From Neoechinorhynchus agilis (lineage: Eukaryota; Acanthocephala), in contig CM121341.1 in assembly GCA_051530055.1 (NCBI GenBank), forward strand, positions 12,462,001-12,526,000: a DNA stretch of 64,000 nucleotides, written 5' to 3'. Below, piece by piece: positions 12,511-24,311 of this stretch. The translations under genes and the position numbers were made by a program. The stretch's first letter is position 1. Every line of letters begins with the position of its first letter. The notes below the pieces were generated by a model. The model searched no databases, had not been told where the DNA came from, and saw only the letters and a program-made list of their open reading frames with translations.

Positions 12511-14796
12511 TGACGTAATGGACAAGTGTGTGTATATGTTTTAATCTTCAATCGAAAAATTTCACCCATTCAATTCGGTCTTGTATGGGCGCCCTTCTTT
12601 GCATCTACGATTCTCTTCTTCTTTATAATCTCGATGCACAACCTTTATTCATATTGCGACAATTTTTAAAGTTTCTTTTTATCTCTTAAAGATTTCAGAA
12701 TTCACTTCTCCTGACCTATCTTATGCCATTTTTTCCAAGCGCTACGCTAAAATGAAAATATTGATCGGTAACGTATATATTCGATCCTAGAAAATTCATC
12801 TTCATCAGACTAAAGAAATATCAAAAAATCTGCTCAACGTCAGAGTCGATATGCTCTTTGGAGAAGCGCTATTCGCAGATCTACAGATTTACATTAACTT
12901 ATTTTACCTCCGTATCTTACTTTTACTGCCAATCTATGTTATTCATGTCTTGATCTTTGTTTTTTCAAGAAAACCTGCCCTGCTAAAACTGCCGTTGTTT
13001 CACAATCGTCTCTTTTCCGGCTTCCGGGACACGATCTGATCGCATTTAGCTTTGACAGAAATGTGCCCCTCCGCCGAAAGTTCAAATATTATTGATCTCA
13101 ACATACAACTTTTTAACCCCTGCACCGATTTTTTTGCAATTACTGTAGGAATTCCTCCCTTAAAGAAATTAATAACTTTTTATCCGCTACCAGTATGCCA
13201 TTTTTTGCCGTAGCCCATCGTTCGGCCCCTGGGTCTCAAAAACCTAAACTTTTATCACTGTATGGGAAAGAGCTCCACGCTTCAAAAACTCAGCACGACA
13301 AGGCATCGGTTAAGTTGTGGGAATCGTAATATTGCCTTGTAGAACCCGTTTTCAATTAAGCCATGACTCTGGGACACTTTCCTCGCTTTAACCTTATTCG
13401 TCTCCATGGTGGAAGACCATCTCCCAAAAACATTTTCGCCCGTAGCGAACCGCCGCAGGTTTATAGATCAAAAAGTTTGGGTTCCCAAACATTTTATTCC
13501 TCTATTAGCTATGAGATTTGACTTAAAACTTAACGATATCGCTAAGTGCTGACCGTCTAAAAACTTATCCTCTAGCAACAGCCTTAGCTAACCCTTCAAA
13601 GCTAACTATCCGGTCCAGCGTATGATTTAGTCTTCTCTCGAACAGTGGGCCGAGATCAGCATGCCTAAGCGGATTTTCCTTATAAAGAATAAACGCAAAT
13701 CTAGTCTCACCGAACGATGTCAGGCCTTCATCCATAACTCTCTGGTGTCCATTTATGAGCGAGTTCTATCACGCTTTATTTTAAAATTTTCCCTGGAGCA
13801 CAATTATATAGACCCTCAATAACATTCTGAAATCTAAATTTTTCTTTTTTTTCAAGATGATCCCTCCCAGGCTTTTTATTTCTAAACGAGGGGTCTGCTC
13901 CAGGGATAGCCTTTATCTTCAATTTTATTCTATTTTGCGTTTAAATACATTGTTCAGAACTGCACGGTCTGCCCTTTACTTACACTTTAAGTCGTTCTAA
14001 AGTCTAAGTCTGTTATAGGTAAACGCAAAATCATAGAATCTTTTATGTAGCTTTGCAATTCGAATTCTCCACTATATTACAATAAAATAAACATTTTATT
14101 CGATGATTTGATGATATACTTTTACGTCTAATTTATCATGTACAAGTAATATTAGTAAACTTAAAAAGCTTTTAAAGGTTGCCCGTGTCAAGGCTAAACG
14201 TGCCTTTAGCCTTGGCCTCGGTCTCAACGCGACAAAAACTATCTGGAATGCTTGGGCTATCTCTGGCTCAGTGTTCTGCTACAGAGGTAAACCGTCAGGA
14301 CAACGCCTGAAATTCCTAAGTACCTTTCTCAGCGTCCTGGCTGAGCTAATTTACTCCTGGGGACAGTTTCCTCGCCGGGCCACTGACCGTATGTACAAAT
14401 GGATTGATATCCCTGAAGATAGCACAATCGGATATTGTAACAGTCCAATAACTTCTCATGCCTTTGCTCCGTTCTCGAATAAATAATATTATTACGGACG
14501 CCGTTGTTATTAGAAATATCAGTTGGTGTGTGAATCATGTCAGTACTGAAAACTTTTTTGACCTAGAGACCCTTTCATGTTGTTATTTATGTCGCTTGTC
14601 AAGAGAGACGAATGTATATATTTCAATTGATTAAATGAGTCATTGCCAATTCATTCTACTAAAATTTCATAGGAATTTGTCACAAACACATTAAATGATT
14701 GTTTTCGTTTTGAACAATATGTACTTTCGACTCTTTTTATAGGTCGATGGAATTTCCTATTTTCGGTACAGAGGACGTCGGTATTGTCGAACCCAA
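12511..14796. other. Long stretch with no recognisable gene
   Basis: Mostly A+T-rich with stop codons in all frames. One plus-strand frame stays open for roughly 110 codons up to 14486 (ending ...SHAFAPFSNK); it has no start I would trust and no motif I recognise, so I do not call it a gene. No RNA gene was seen. Confidence 0.5.
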
Positions 14797-16265
14797 TTGA
14801 ATGTGTGGTTCGTAGCTCTCGCCGACGACTTGAGCGTCGAAATGAGCGAAACTGTCGCCGGAGGCAAGGTACGGACTGTTCAGGTGGCGCTGACAGCCGT
14901 GAGCCCCTTTGGCCCAGCTATTTCAGATAGAAGAGGACTACGAATCGGATCCTTGAATTGTAGGAGTCTGCGAGCGCAATGGCGTAGGGGAACCGTGACC
15001 AAATTGGCAAGGGACGCCAGAATGGATTTTGTGCTTTTACAAGAATTGCGCATAAGAGGCCAGTCAGACACATACGTAAATCAGGAGGATTTAGGAGGAG
15101 ACTGGTCATTATGTTACCTATCTGCGGACAGTCGAGGAAATGGAGGTGTAGGCGTTTGCTTATCACCCCGCCTCCGAAACTTCGCACTATGCAGTACTAT
15201 AACTGACCGAATCCTTCGTGTCAGCATAAAACTTCGGTCGAGAAATCTCTATGCTTTTGGCGTATATTCACCGACCTCCTCGTCGGATGAAGTGGCGGTT
15301 GAAGGATTTTATGGAAATCTAGCCGAAGCATTAGATGATGTACCGAACAGAGACGCCCTCCTAATAGCCGGTGACTTCAACGCGATTTTACCGCATTCCG
15401 AAAGATCGCTATATGTGTTAAAGGCGAGAATCGGAACAGCCCGTACTTGGTTGAGGCGCTGGAGCGGCATGATCTCGTGCCTGCTAACACTTTATTCCGG
15501 AAGCGTCCGTGGCGTTTTGCGACGTTTATGGGTCAAAAAAATCCGTCCAAACATGCCATGGGAAAAAATCCCAAGAGACACTTAGCTCAGCTTGACCATA
15601 TATTGTTGAGACTTAAGGAAAAATGTCGGGTCAATAACGCTGACACATTCACAGTTGATGGGCTGCCAACCGACCACAAGTTGGTAATGTGTCAGTTGAG
15701 CATGAACGACTCGTTGTTCCGTACGCCTCAGCATCCTCCACGCCCGTTCTATGGCGCCCTCGCTAATGAGGAGAAGAGGAAAGAGGTCGATATCGAACTA
15801 GAGAATCAACTGAGCTCGATGCCAGCTGCTGAAACGGATATTGATTTTTATTACAAGTCAATCCGCGACGCAGTGACCGAAGCGGCCGAGAAAACCCTCC
15901 CAAAAATGATGCGTATAAAAGCTGCAAAGGTTATATGGCAGGAGGACTGTGAATTTATAGCAATGGCTGAGCAGATCAAAACTCTAAGAAAAAGAGGAAA
16001 ACGATCTGAGACTCGCATTGCAAGTCTTGAACTTGCCAACCTCTATAATAAAAAGCAAGAGGCTTCGATAGAGGATGCAGTTCGCGGGATCGCATATAAG
16101 GAAGGTTTTGTTCGTACCTCCTTAGCATGGAGAGCGATAAACACTCTCACAGGAAGATCCCAAAGACAGCCAACTTTGATTGAAGGTCCCTCCCCGGAAA
16201 TCAGAAAAAAGAGAATCGCAAATTATTTTGCGGAAATTCTCAATTCGCCATTATCGTATTTGGAT
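14797..16265 (+). mobile_element. LINE fragment with APE-type endonuclease, second family
   Basis: The first frame (from about 14850) has the endonuclease motifs in order: GSLNCRSL, LLQELRI, GGVGVCLSPR, a GVYSPTSS block and IAGDFNAI. After a frame change near 15420-15450 the second frame continues with QLDHILLR, DGLPTDHKLV and a long basic helical region that normally leads into the RT. It ends at 16265 exactly where the duplicated hAT flank starts, so the RT half is missing. No poly(A) or terminal repeat was seen. Confidence 0.68.
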
Positions 16266-16307
16266 TTATTTATCTAACATCCTTCTAAAAATTGCGAAGC
16301 TTTAGAC

Positions 16308-17378
16308 CAGTGGTTCCAAAACTTTTTGTCCTTTTCAGGTGAAAACTTTGACAAGGCCTCCAGGTTGAAAATCCACTAAACGCATAAATGAAAACTTTCA
16401 TTTAAGACAAAATACAAATTTAATGACTTTTATTAACTTTATGGGATATTATAAGATTTTTTTATGTCCATATCAATTACCAGCAAACCCTAAATGCACA
16501 CGAGCACCAATATCAGTCGGGTTCTTTTCTTTGTCCCTGAATCAATGATCCACCAGATAGGAAAAGGAGAAAGCAATTAACAACTTCTGTACAATAGCGC
16601 ATAATGCAGGATATTTAATTGGAATCCGTTATTGTACCCAGAATTTCTGGCGTCCTTGTTTAAACACTGGTTTCTGTTCCTCATTTGTAGATATTTTGAA
16701 AAGCAGCTCTTGGATGAGTACGGATATATCTTTATTTAGGATCTGAGTATGTCACCCAACCAAAAGGTTTCAAACCCCAGTTTTTAATATCCAAGTCGTT
16801 CAGATCTGCATTAAGAGCCGTTAAGTGTTGAGAGTAAGCAAGTAAATCTTCATCTCTATTTCGAAATTTCGAAAGATTTGGAAACTGAGAACATTCTCCT
16901 TTTGTTAAGTTTTCCTTGTACAGAAAAGGTTTTGCGAAAAACGAAGAAACTGCGCTTTCAGTTCTGATTAAATTTAATTGATTAACTCGATGTTTAAAAT
17001 TAGTTTCGTTAAATTTTGCAAATAAATTGGTCACATAGGCCATGTAATTTTTTTGAATTAATTAAATTGTGTCGTAAATAATTGTATTTGTTTTCTAGGA
17101 ATTCAACACTTATTTGTGAAATACAAACAAACAGAATTTTTGCCTAAGAGAGATGCTTATATTTTAATAAGGCCCTAAACATATCTACCTACAAATTTAT
17201 TTATTTTGAGTTGTAAATATTAATAAATATTGATCACAATTTTCTCATTTTATATTAAACATAGCACGGACCCTCTGATGTTGTCCAGGGACTACCAAAT
17301 CAATTTTAATAATACAAGGAATCCGTGGCAATGCCAGCGAACCCTGGGGGTTCGTACGGACCACTTTGGGAACGACTG
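16308..17378 (-). mobile_element. hAT-type element, right copy, with a transposase tail
   Basis: A 1071-bp element with termini CAGTGGTTCC... and ...GGGAACGACTG and 8-bp target duplications CTTTAGAC (16300-16307) and CATTAGAC (17379-17386). The minus strand at 16732-17043 encodes AYVTNLFAKFNETN, then SQFPNLSKF and a HLTAL segment. This pattern resembles the end of ZBED5/FAM200-type hAT transposases (LNELN ... FP-L). It is a shrunken copy with most of the transposase gone. The identical target duplication in the left copy shows that both derive from one insertion. Confidence 0.75.
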
Positions 17379-17394
17379 CATTAGACTAATTTAT

Positions 17395-19419
17395 TTACCT
17401 CAATCGTCTCATAAATCTGGCATCGCTTCGGTGGTCACGAATATGCAATCTACGCTTTTCCATCATTATATTATCAGCTTTTGAATGTTGCTCATCAGAA
17501 GTGCCCATTTTGGCAACTTTACAGTAGATGAACTTCTGACCAACTGGTTCCATTTCAGAAAACTCCGAGTTACTTGTCGATTTTTTTCGCTTTCTTGACA
17601 TCTCCACCTCCTCGTTTACTTGCAAGGCCGGTCTTCCTGGCGGTAGCAAATCCTTGACACTCGTATCCGTTTGATTTCCTCTCTTTCGTTTTGTTCTTGA
17701 TTCGACGTTTTCCATACGCTCAACAGAATTATTCGAAAGTTCATCTTCAGATCTATAGAGTTCTGGAATAAGCGAGTTTTCAGTTTCCTTCTTATCTGCA
17801 GAAGTGCCAGTTTTCATTCGCTTCACCGGTTGTGTATCTTCTTCGTCAATTTCCTCTGCTACTTTTCGAACTGTTCCCTTCTTCGTTTGGTTTTCACTTT
17901 CATTCGCTTCGCCTATAATCCCTGTCGATTCATTGAGCAGAATCTTATAAGCATCGAGGATGCGATTTGGCTTGGGATTTCTAATATTAATTGGAATTCC
18001 GTATGAGGCCATCAGTGGTAAGAATGTATCCATGAGGAAAACCTTTACTCGCTTCAGAGCATCGCTACTCAGTTGATGTTGACCCTGAAAATCCTGCACA
18101 ACCCTGTACGCCATTATAAATATTCTTGCCTTAACTTCTGCGAACGATGCGAAACTGAATCTACAATAGAAAAGCTCTGAGATATCTTACCTTTGATCAC
18201 ACCCCGTTTAAATCTTGAAATGAATTCAATAATCAATGGCAAAATCTCATTGATTTCGCTGTAGCACAGATCATTCCGTACATCGTCGTGGGTTATGTGC
18301 ACTACAGAATCTTCTTCACTGGTGATTTCTATAATTTGCGGTTCCGCAGAAGTTGGCACCCTCGGTGATGTGGCTGCCGGTGGTTCATTATTAGTTGCTA
18401 TTGTTTCAGTGCTTTTATTAGGGGATCGACGGGGTGATTGTCGCGCAAGGACGGGTTCCGGCCTACATGGGAAATGGATATAAGCCCACCGCACGACTAG
18501 GAGAAACTTACTTAAAATCAGTGTATTCGTGGACGTTTTCAACCTTTTCCTGGTGCTGATTATTAGACTGAAGTTGTCCGGGCATATATTGAAATTGATT
18601 CGGCGAATTTACTGGGTTTTGTTGGTCAATTGGACGCTGGATGCAAAATGCTTCCTGAGGTTGAATAAGCAGTTGATTTGAAAGATTAATCACAGCTTCA
18701 GTCGTCGATTGATTTAAAGTTGCCGGTTGCTCGCGCTGGGTTTTGGCCATTGTAACGTTATTTTGTTGAGCAAAGTATGGATAAGGTAATATATTGTGTT
18801 CCGGTCTCGAATGCAAATTTGCGGCATGAAGATTTGTGTTGAATTGTTGATTGCTTCCTTCATGGGGATTATATTGATTTTGTTGTTGCTGAAGTGACAA
18901 CTGACTCGCCAATTGGAATTGATGAACGTATGATGATTGATCTTGATTCCAAGCTGTATTTGGCTGATGAGTAACCTGTTGTTGTTGAAAATATTGTACT
19001 GGAAATGTCGCTGAAATTTGTGCACTTTGTTGTTGAAGTTGATTTGCTGTCAAAATCGACTGTTGATAATGTTGTCCTTGACATAGTTGATATAGCTCAT
19101 TCGGCCTCTGTCCAAATGATTGAAAATTAGATACGTTTGAATAAGGCAAATTTTGTAGTTGGCCGGGTTGTTGCTGTTGCCAGCCGTCTTGCTCCTGCTG
19201 CCTTTGATCCAATAATTGACAATTTGAAGGGAAATTAAGGACAGTCCCCGGTGTATATGAGTTATGCAATGTATATTGTCCGCCGTCATGGTTAGACTGT
19301 CCATTTGTTGAGACGTTTCCTCTTGTGGAATGATTGGTTTCTTGAAACATATTATGTCCCCAACCTTCCATTGGTTCCTCTATTCGTGATTGTCCACCTA
19401 TTTTCTCCATGCGTTTCAT
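17395..19419 (-). CDS. Gln-rich, probably nuclear, 640-aa protein (three exons)
   Basis: Exons 18512-19419, 18191-18462 and 17395-18137 are joined by introns of 49 and 52 bp (GTAAGT..TAG and GTAAGA..CAG). All phases fit and give 640 aa. Residues 1-300 are Gln/Asn-rich with many QQQ runs and no transmembrane segment. The middle has an acidic Ser/Glu patch and a helical block (EINEILPLIIEFISRF), continuing across the intron into a mostly helical region ending near LDAYKILLNES. The last ~200 aa are charged with several basic NLS-like clusters (KRKRG, SRKRKKS). The composition fits a transcription or chromatin co-regulator, but I recognise no named domain. A damaged duplicate is at 7460-9015. Alternative: Mediator- or coactivator-type scaffold, unproven. 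Confidence 0.75.
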
Positions 19420-20880
19420 ATTTTAACTTTGTTCCGAACTTTAGTCTGCTTCTTCGCGTATTGTGGTTGCTGTTATTTCTTTAGAGATGTTATCTAAATG
19501 TTTACGGATTAATACCACCAAAACCTGCAAAAAATAAAGTTGATAAGCGAGCTTGTGCTCTGTCCATAAAAGAAATGACGGTTCATACTTTCTTCGTGTC
19601 TTACTCTTGTCATCTTTGAACGAGTTGAAAAGACCTGCTAACATTGACTAATATTGCGTTTATAAACGAACCTACTGTGATTCATGTTGATTGCTCGTTT
19701 TAAAATGACTCCAATGTATGCGCTTTAACGCTTTTCTTTGATTATATAGCATCGAAAACGATAAGTCGGTTATGCGCCTTTTTATGGAGGTCTGCGGGAG
19801 CGCCGTGGATTTACACATTTTGAGCTTGAACGAAGAAATGATTGTTAGCACGTAGATTTATAAGTCCGTAAATGTTCTGAAATCTACCGAAATAGCTTTG
19901 CGATAGTATACTTAATTAATGTTATTTTAAAGGAAATGATGTTGATGCATCCAATAAAAAAATTTGGCCGTTTTACACCCATCAAAAAATACTGGTGCTT
20001 TTAAAATCAACTTCATTTAAAAATCATGCGGTTCATTACTTGATTTTTTCTGAATAAAATAGCTTAAGCGCTGAACGCATTAAGCATCTTATGCGGTTGT
20101 CATCTTTAAATATCTTACGGTCAATAGTTCTAATGTAGAATGTGAAAAGCAATAGCGAATAAGTCTATAAAAATATTGGGACGCGCCGTCTAAAAGCATC
20201 TTTTTTTCTATTGATTATAAAATTCTAAAATCATTGCCATCTACCTCAAAAACTAGCAGCGAGCGTAACCTGCCGTTTATAGCGAATATTTACCGTGACA
20301 ATTTCTTAGTCCGCCCGAAATGAAGGATATAATCGAAGTTAAATACGCACTATGGTATAAAAGGTGATTACAATTCAAATCTGGAATCCGTGCTACTTCC
20401 TGAGTTTGCCAATGTCATCATTTAAGTGATTATTTCAATTAAAACGACGTGTAGACGTTCACCGTGATGATTTTATTTTAATAACTCGTTGTTTAGAATC
20501 AATACTTCTAGAATTAGTAACTTGTTTTTATGCGCATAAACCATTTAACAATAAAGTAAATCGCTCTCAGCAGATTTCCCAACAAATAAATTTGAGAATT
20601 GTGCAAAGTCAACCTTTACATTTATTTATCGAGCAGTGGTTCCTGTCATAGATAATCGATAGCTCACAATAAGCGAGGGACACCGTTGCTATTATTAATA
20701 AAAGTTGGTATCAATCATATCATCTGGTGACGAGGAACTACGTGAGGGATTGAGCACATTGAGGAAATCCTAATCAACTAACAGCAGCTAATGAGAATGT
20801 TGCTGGAAAATATAAATGGAAAAAGCGGATACCAGGATGAAGATACCAGGGTATATGATTAAACTTTTTGTTTAAGTCTT
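19420..20880. other. 5' flank of the Q-rich gene, block A right copy, spacer
   Basis: 19441-19644 has a 67-codon minus-strand ORF (MLAGLFNSF...) that may be a leader or upstream ORF; support is weak. About 19858-20058 recurs at about 9025-9240. About 20059-20265 is unique A+T-rich spacer. About 20268-20634 is block A (copy at about 1190-1527). Just after it comes CAGTGGTTCC, the first ten bases of the hAT end, which then diverges. Confidence 0.6.
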
Positions 20881-21016
20881 CACCCGGGTAATAATTTTTT
20901 AATTGAAAGCGTTTCAAACTTCGTCGGGTTCATCATAAGTTTTTTTGGTTTTTAAAAGACGTTCGAACCCGACGAGGTCGGAAACGATTTTAATAAAAAA
21001 ATCATTTACCGGGTGA
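20881..21016. repeat. Fold-back of two PLE-terminus-like sequences
   Basis: Arms 20881-20931 and about 20965-21016 are inverted copies with roughly 75-80% identity around a 33-base loop. Both arms carry a form of the string GAACCCGACGA..G...GAAACG, which recurs in the PLE 3' end at 54680-54709. Likely a pair of inverted PLE termini left behind, or a small fold-back element. Confidence 0.5.
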
Positions 21017-21110
21017 ACGCACAAACCATGACCATTAAAGTTATTTGTGTACGAACATCACCATGGTAATTGTTGGTTGAAAGTAGGTTCGTAAACGTTA
21101 AGAATAAGTG

Positions 21111-21858
21111 ATGACGCCTAAGCCGATTCTCAAAGTCCTTCCTAGTGATTCTTTAATTATTAGAAGTAGGTTTTTGAGTTTTATTTAGCATTTGTAATGA
21201 TTTTGTGACTTTAAGAGTCATTAAGCAGTGGAGGAAAAGTGGGTGGCATCGTGTATTTGACCAATGAAAATGTTTCAGATATAGTATTTGAGATTAAGTG
21301 TAGTAAAAGAGATTTTCTTTGTGTTAAGCCGTCAAAAGGAATCCTTGGACCAGATAAAACAACCGCCGTGGAAGGTATTTCGATGCTTTTAAATTGGAAA
21401 TAGAATCTCGTTTAATTTTTTTAGTTTATTTCAAGAACCCAGATTATATTAAGGATAAGATTCCACTACTTTGTCTCTGCACAAAGTTCAAGACTAAAGA
21501 AAATACTGTGTGTTACGTTTATAATCTCAGACTATTATTTGCTCTTGTGTCATTGTAGAATCTCAATTCAAACTTTGAGCATAAGCACGTTATCGCCATA
21601 AAACGGGAGGAAGAGAAGCCACTTTGCGAACTTTTCCAAGAAAAGGACGAACTCAAACCCGAATCAGATTTAGAAGCAAAGAAGCATCCACAAAATGTAC
21701 AGTCAAATCAAACAACAATGGGAAGCAAAGAAATTTCTCAAAAGGTTGTTAATGAATTGCCGTATGAAAAGAAGGTGTCGATGTCAGCAATTTGTTTCGG
21801 AGTGTCCATTGCTATGGGCATTTTCACAAGTGTAATCAGATTATTATTTGGATTTTGA
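21111..21858 (+). CDS. VAP-like MSP-domain protein, tail-anchored, four exons
   Basis: Exons 21111-21165, 21216-21374, 21425-21507 and 21559-21858 have introns of 50, 50 and 51 bp. All phases agree and give 198 aa. Seen: an N-terminal MSP (major sperm protein) fold starting PILKVLPSDSLII, the core YLTNENVSDIVFEIKCS, then FLCVKPSKGILGP, which matches the classic LTN-x-VxFK ... YxVRPxxGxIxP pattern. A charged Glu/Lys linker follows, and a hydrophobic C-terminal segment (AICFGVSIAMGIF...) ends at the stop. Known: VAP proteins sit in the ER membrane and recruit FFAT-motif lipid-transfer proteins at contact sites. The tail anchor argues against a free sperm MSP. The linker is short compared with typical VAPs (about 240 aa). 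Confidence 0.82.
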
Positions 21859-22204
21859 TTATTGTCGTTTAATTAAAAACTTAAACATCTTTCATTTTTG
21901 CAAGTGTTTCGTACTTATGAAATTGAGGCAGCGAGTTGGATAAAATTTCAGAAAAATAATTGGTCTAAAGACGACAAATTTATAACATATAAGAGTGAAG
22001 GATTCTATATAATTTTTAATAACGAAGAAATTGTTAATTTGTTTTGCGGAGTGTAAATAAGTATCGAGAGAAGTGAGGATGCCTGTAAACGAAATAAAAA
22101 GCCGGGCAATAATTTTGATATTCACGTTAAAAATTAACATTGTCGAACGATTTTTCGATTTTATTACACTTGAAAGCTTAAATTTTTAAAGAATGTTCGC
22201 TCCT
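21859..22204. other. Intergenic, convergent 3' ends
   Basis: An A+T-rich stretch between the VAP-like gene (+) and the C2 gene (-). Only one short minus-strand frame (82 codons) without motifs; I see no gene. Confidence 0.6.
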
Positions 22205-23879
22205 TTAACGCTGTAGCATATCATAATTTCCAGAGCAGTTGCTATATCTTAATCTAAGACCACGCAAAGTAGATTTAACGTTCTCAACATTATAAGATTT
22301 CACTAAGGCATCATGCCTTAAAAGGTATATATCACTAAGGTCGGTTTCAGCCGATATTTTTTCCCCACGTGGTTCAGATCCGCTATCTTCTTGATTATAA
22401 CTACCAATCAATTGTCCCAATGAAGTGGCATTCAACGTCACCAATATGAACGTGATGTTCGATGGTGTGCATTGACTGAGCTTGAGTGGAAGGTGAAAGG
22501 TCATTTGATTTTGGTACGATTGAGAACTCGATTCAAAATGTTTGTACAGCCATTCCATTGGAAACCAAGCTCGACCAATCGATCTACTGAGCTTCGTTCT
22601 CGAAACCATCATATCCTTTACCTCAAAATCGATTGTTTCTCCTTTCTGCATCTTTATCAAGAATATCTACTTAAGCAAACGGCGATGAACGTGAAATTCG
22701 AATCCACGGATTACTTAGTGGAAATCGATAATTAAGAATACAAAACATTTAACTCCATGGAAGCGTCAAATTAGTATTATTATTAAATTATTAAAACTCA
22801 TGCCTCATACAACAATTAGTATTGTCTAGCAGCAACATAATCGAAATTGAGCTAAAAAATGTATATAAATCCGTATAGTAAGCAGTTTTTATATTACAAA
22901 ACATGATCGGAGATTACGGCTTACAATCGTCAATACGCTTGTCAGGTCACAAAAAAATTCAGTGCAAATTTTGCCAACTTTAACGTATGCAATAATAAAT
23001 ACCAATCTTAAATTACGGACGTTCCACTATGTAACCTTCCTCAATTGCTACTTTCTCAATTCCATTACCTGATCTCTCCAAATTGCATTACAACAAGAAT
23101 GCTTTAACGTTGTGTAGCACATTGGGCGATCTCCACTGGTCATCAAATTTGCTCGCACCTTTACGTATGGATCCGGTGCTAGTAGCCCCAAACGTTTTGG
23201 AAGATTATGAACTTCAAGTTCTATACAAATTTGCGTTTCGTTAAGACAAATTTAAACACCTACCTGTAATCTCAATCAATAATGAATGAATCTTAATCGA
23301 AGGTTCACTAATACGGCGTACGTTTCCATCAAGGGTTATCAATTTGATGGCACCAGATAAGGCTAAGATCTTTTGTTCAACTGAGATGATAGCTGCTCTC
23401 AGTCGGATAAGATCTATGGTACATTGTCTTACAAGCAAGAGAGCGTCTGTTTTGCAGTAAACCTGTCCAATCGATACATCTAATGAAAGGTACCTCCAAT
23501 ATACTTCCTTTCCCGCCTCGAACTCGCCTAAGTATTTTTAGAACACCCTGAGCGTATCCCATGTCCCCTTACTTTCCCGATAAATCGCAAGGATATGTTT
23601 CTTTGAGCCGAATTTATGCCTACCTTGCAACTGCCACGATACGCATAAATCTACGAATCCTTCTAATAAAGATTCAATCCGAAGAATCTGATTCAGCTTT
23701 AAACAAATGTGCGGAGTCGTTTGTTCCAATTTCATTTCAGACTGAGTGTGCTTTTAGTCGCAAACGCTGGTCCAACGGCGGCTGCAGTCGCTTTCGTGAA
23801 TCGCTTCATCTTTGATTTGACCTTCACAGTTTGAAACTTGACAGTCGTCTCTTCAATTTGAATGTAAGTCTGGGCAGAG
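22205..23879 (-). CDS. C2-domain protein, multi-exon, 5' end unresolved
   Basis: Exons supported by phase: 23573-23741, 23264-23527, 23069-23220 and 22205-22666, with introns of 45, 43 and 402 bp. A likely earlier exon is 23823-23879. The exon 23069-23220 encodes LEVHNLPKRLGLLAPDPYVK, the calcium-binding-loop start of a C2 domain. Across the long intron it continues as IWRDQ/IFLIKMQKGETIDFEV, the later C2 strands, then an IGRAWFP turn. Upstream exons encode a less typical beta-rich segment (a possible second, diverged C2). Known: C2 domains bind phospholipid or proteins, often with calcium. The family is not identified. The N-terminus may extend to about 24150, where a TATAAAAG box lies on the minus strand. 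Confidence 0.6.
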
Positions 23880-24295
23880 CTACAAAGACATTAGACAACT
23901 ACTGTCTGCTTCTGCGATCCTTTTTGTTTCTCGAAATGGGTGAACACAACCTAGTTAACAATCTCAACAATTTGAAACCGTGGAAGCCTGCGCAGTGTCT
24001 ATATATTTACATGCTCTTCACTTTTCGTTGCTGCTATCGACTCTTCACACCGTCTCTTACTTGGAATCGAGACCGTACTTTATAACAGACAAATGATGTG
24101 GTCCACGAAGAAGATTGCTCAACAATCAGGTATGATCCTCGGCTTATGTCTTTTATAATACTTAACGACTCGATTTTCCGCTAAAGAATAACTGAAAGTT
24201 TTTCAAAATAGAGATATATAAAAGAAGCAGTTGTCATAGGTCAAGAACTTCAAACGTAAGGTGAACTCCAAAAAGATTTTTACCTAAGGACTTTG

Positions 24296-24311
24296 ACCTT
24301 TAACACTTCAT
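24296..24311 (+). promoter_or_regulatory. Shared upstream 16-mer, ahead of the first array gene
   Basis: ACCTTTAACACTTCAT lies 492 bp before the start codon at 24788. A 15/16 match (ACCTTCAACACTTCAT) lies 476 bp before the start codon at 32918. Same strand and similar distance suggest a retained promoter or enhancer element of the small-protein array. The role is inferred. Confidence 0.35.

Noticed and set aside
14130-14486. Open frame of about 110 codons ending FAPFSNK
   Set aside because: No supported start, no splice partner and no recognised motif. Reported only as part of an unassigned stretch.
18714-19304. Several 70-103 codon minus-strand ORFs (and identical ones at 8421-9011)
   Set aside because: They are alternate frames of the Gln-rich exon, with composition dictated by CAA repeats.
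21111-21858. Nematode major sperm protein identity
   Set aside because: It has a charged linker and a C-terminal membrane anchor, which fit VAP rather than the short soluble MSPs.
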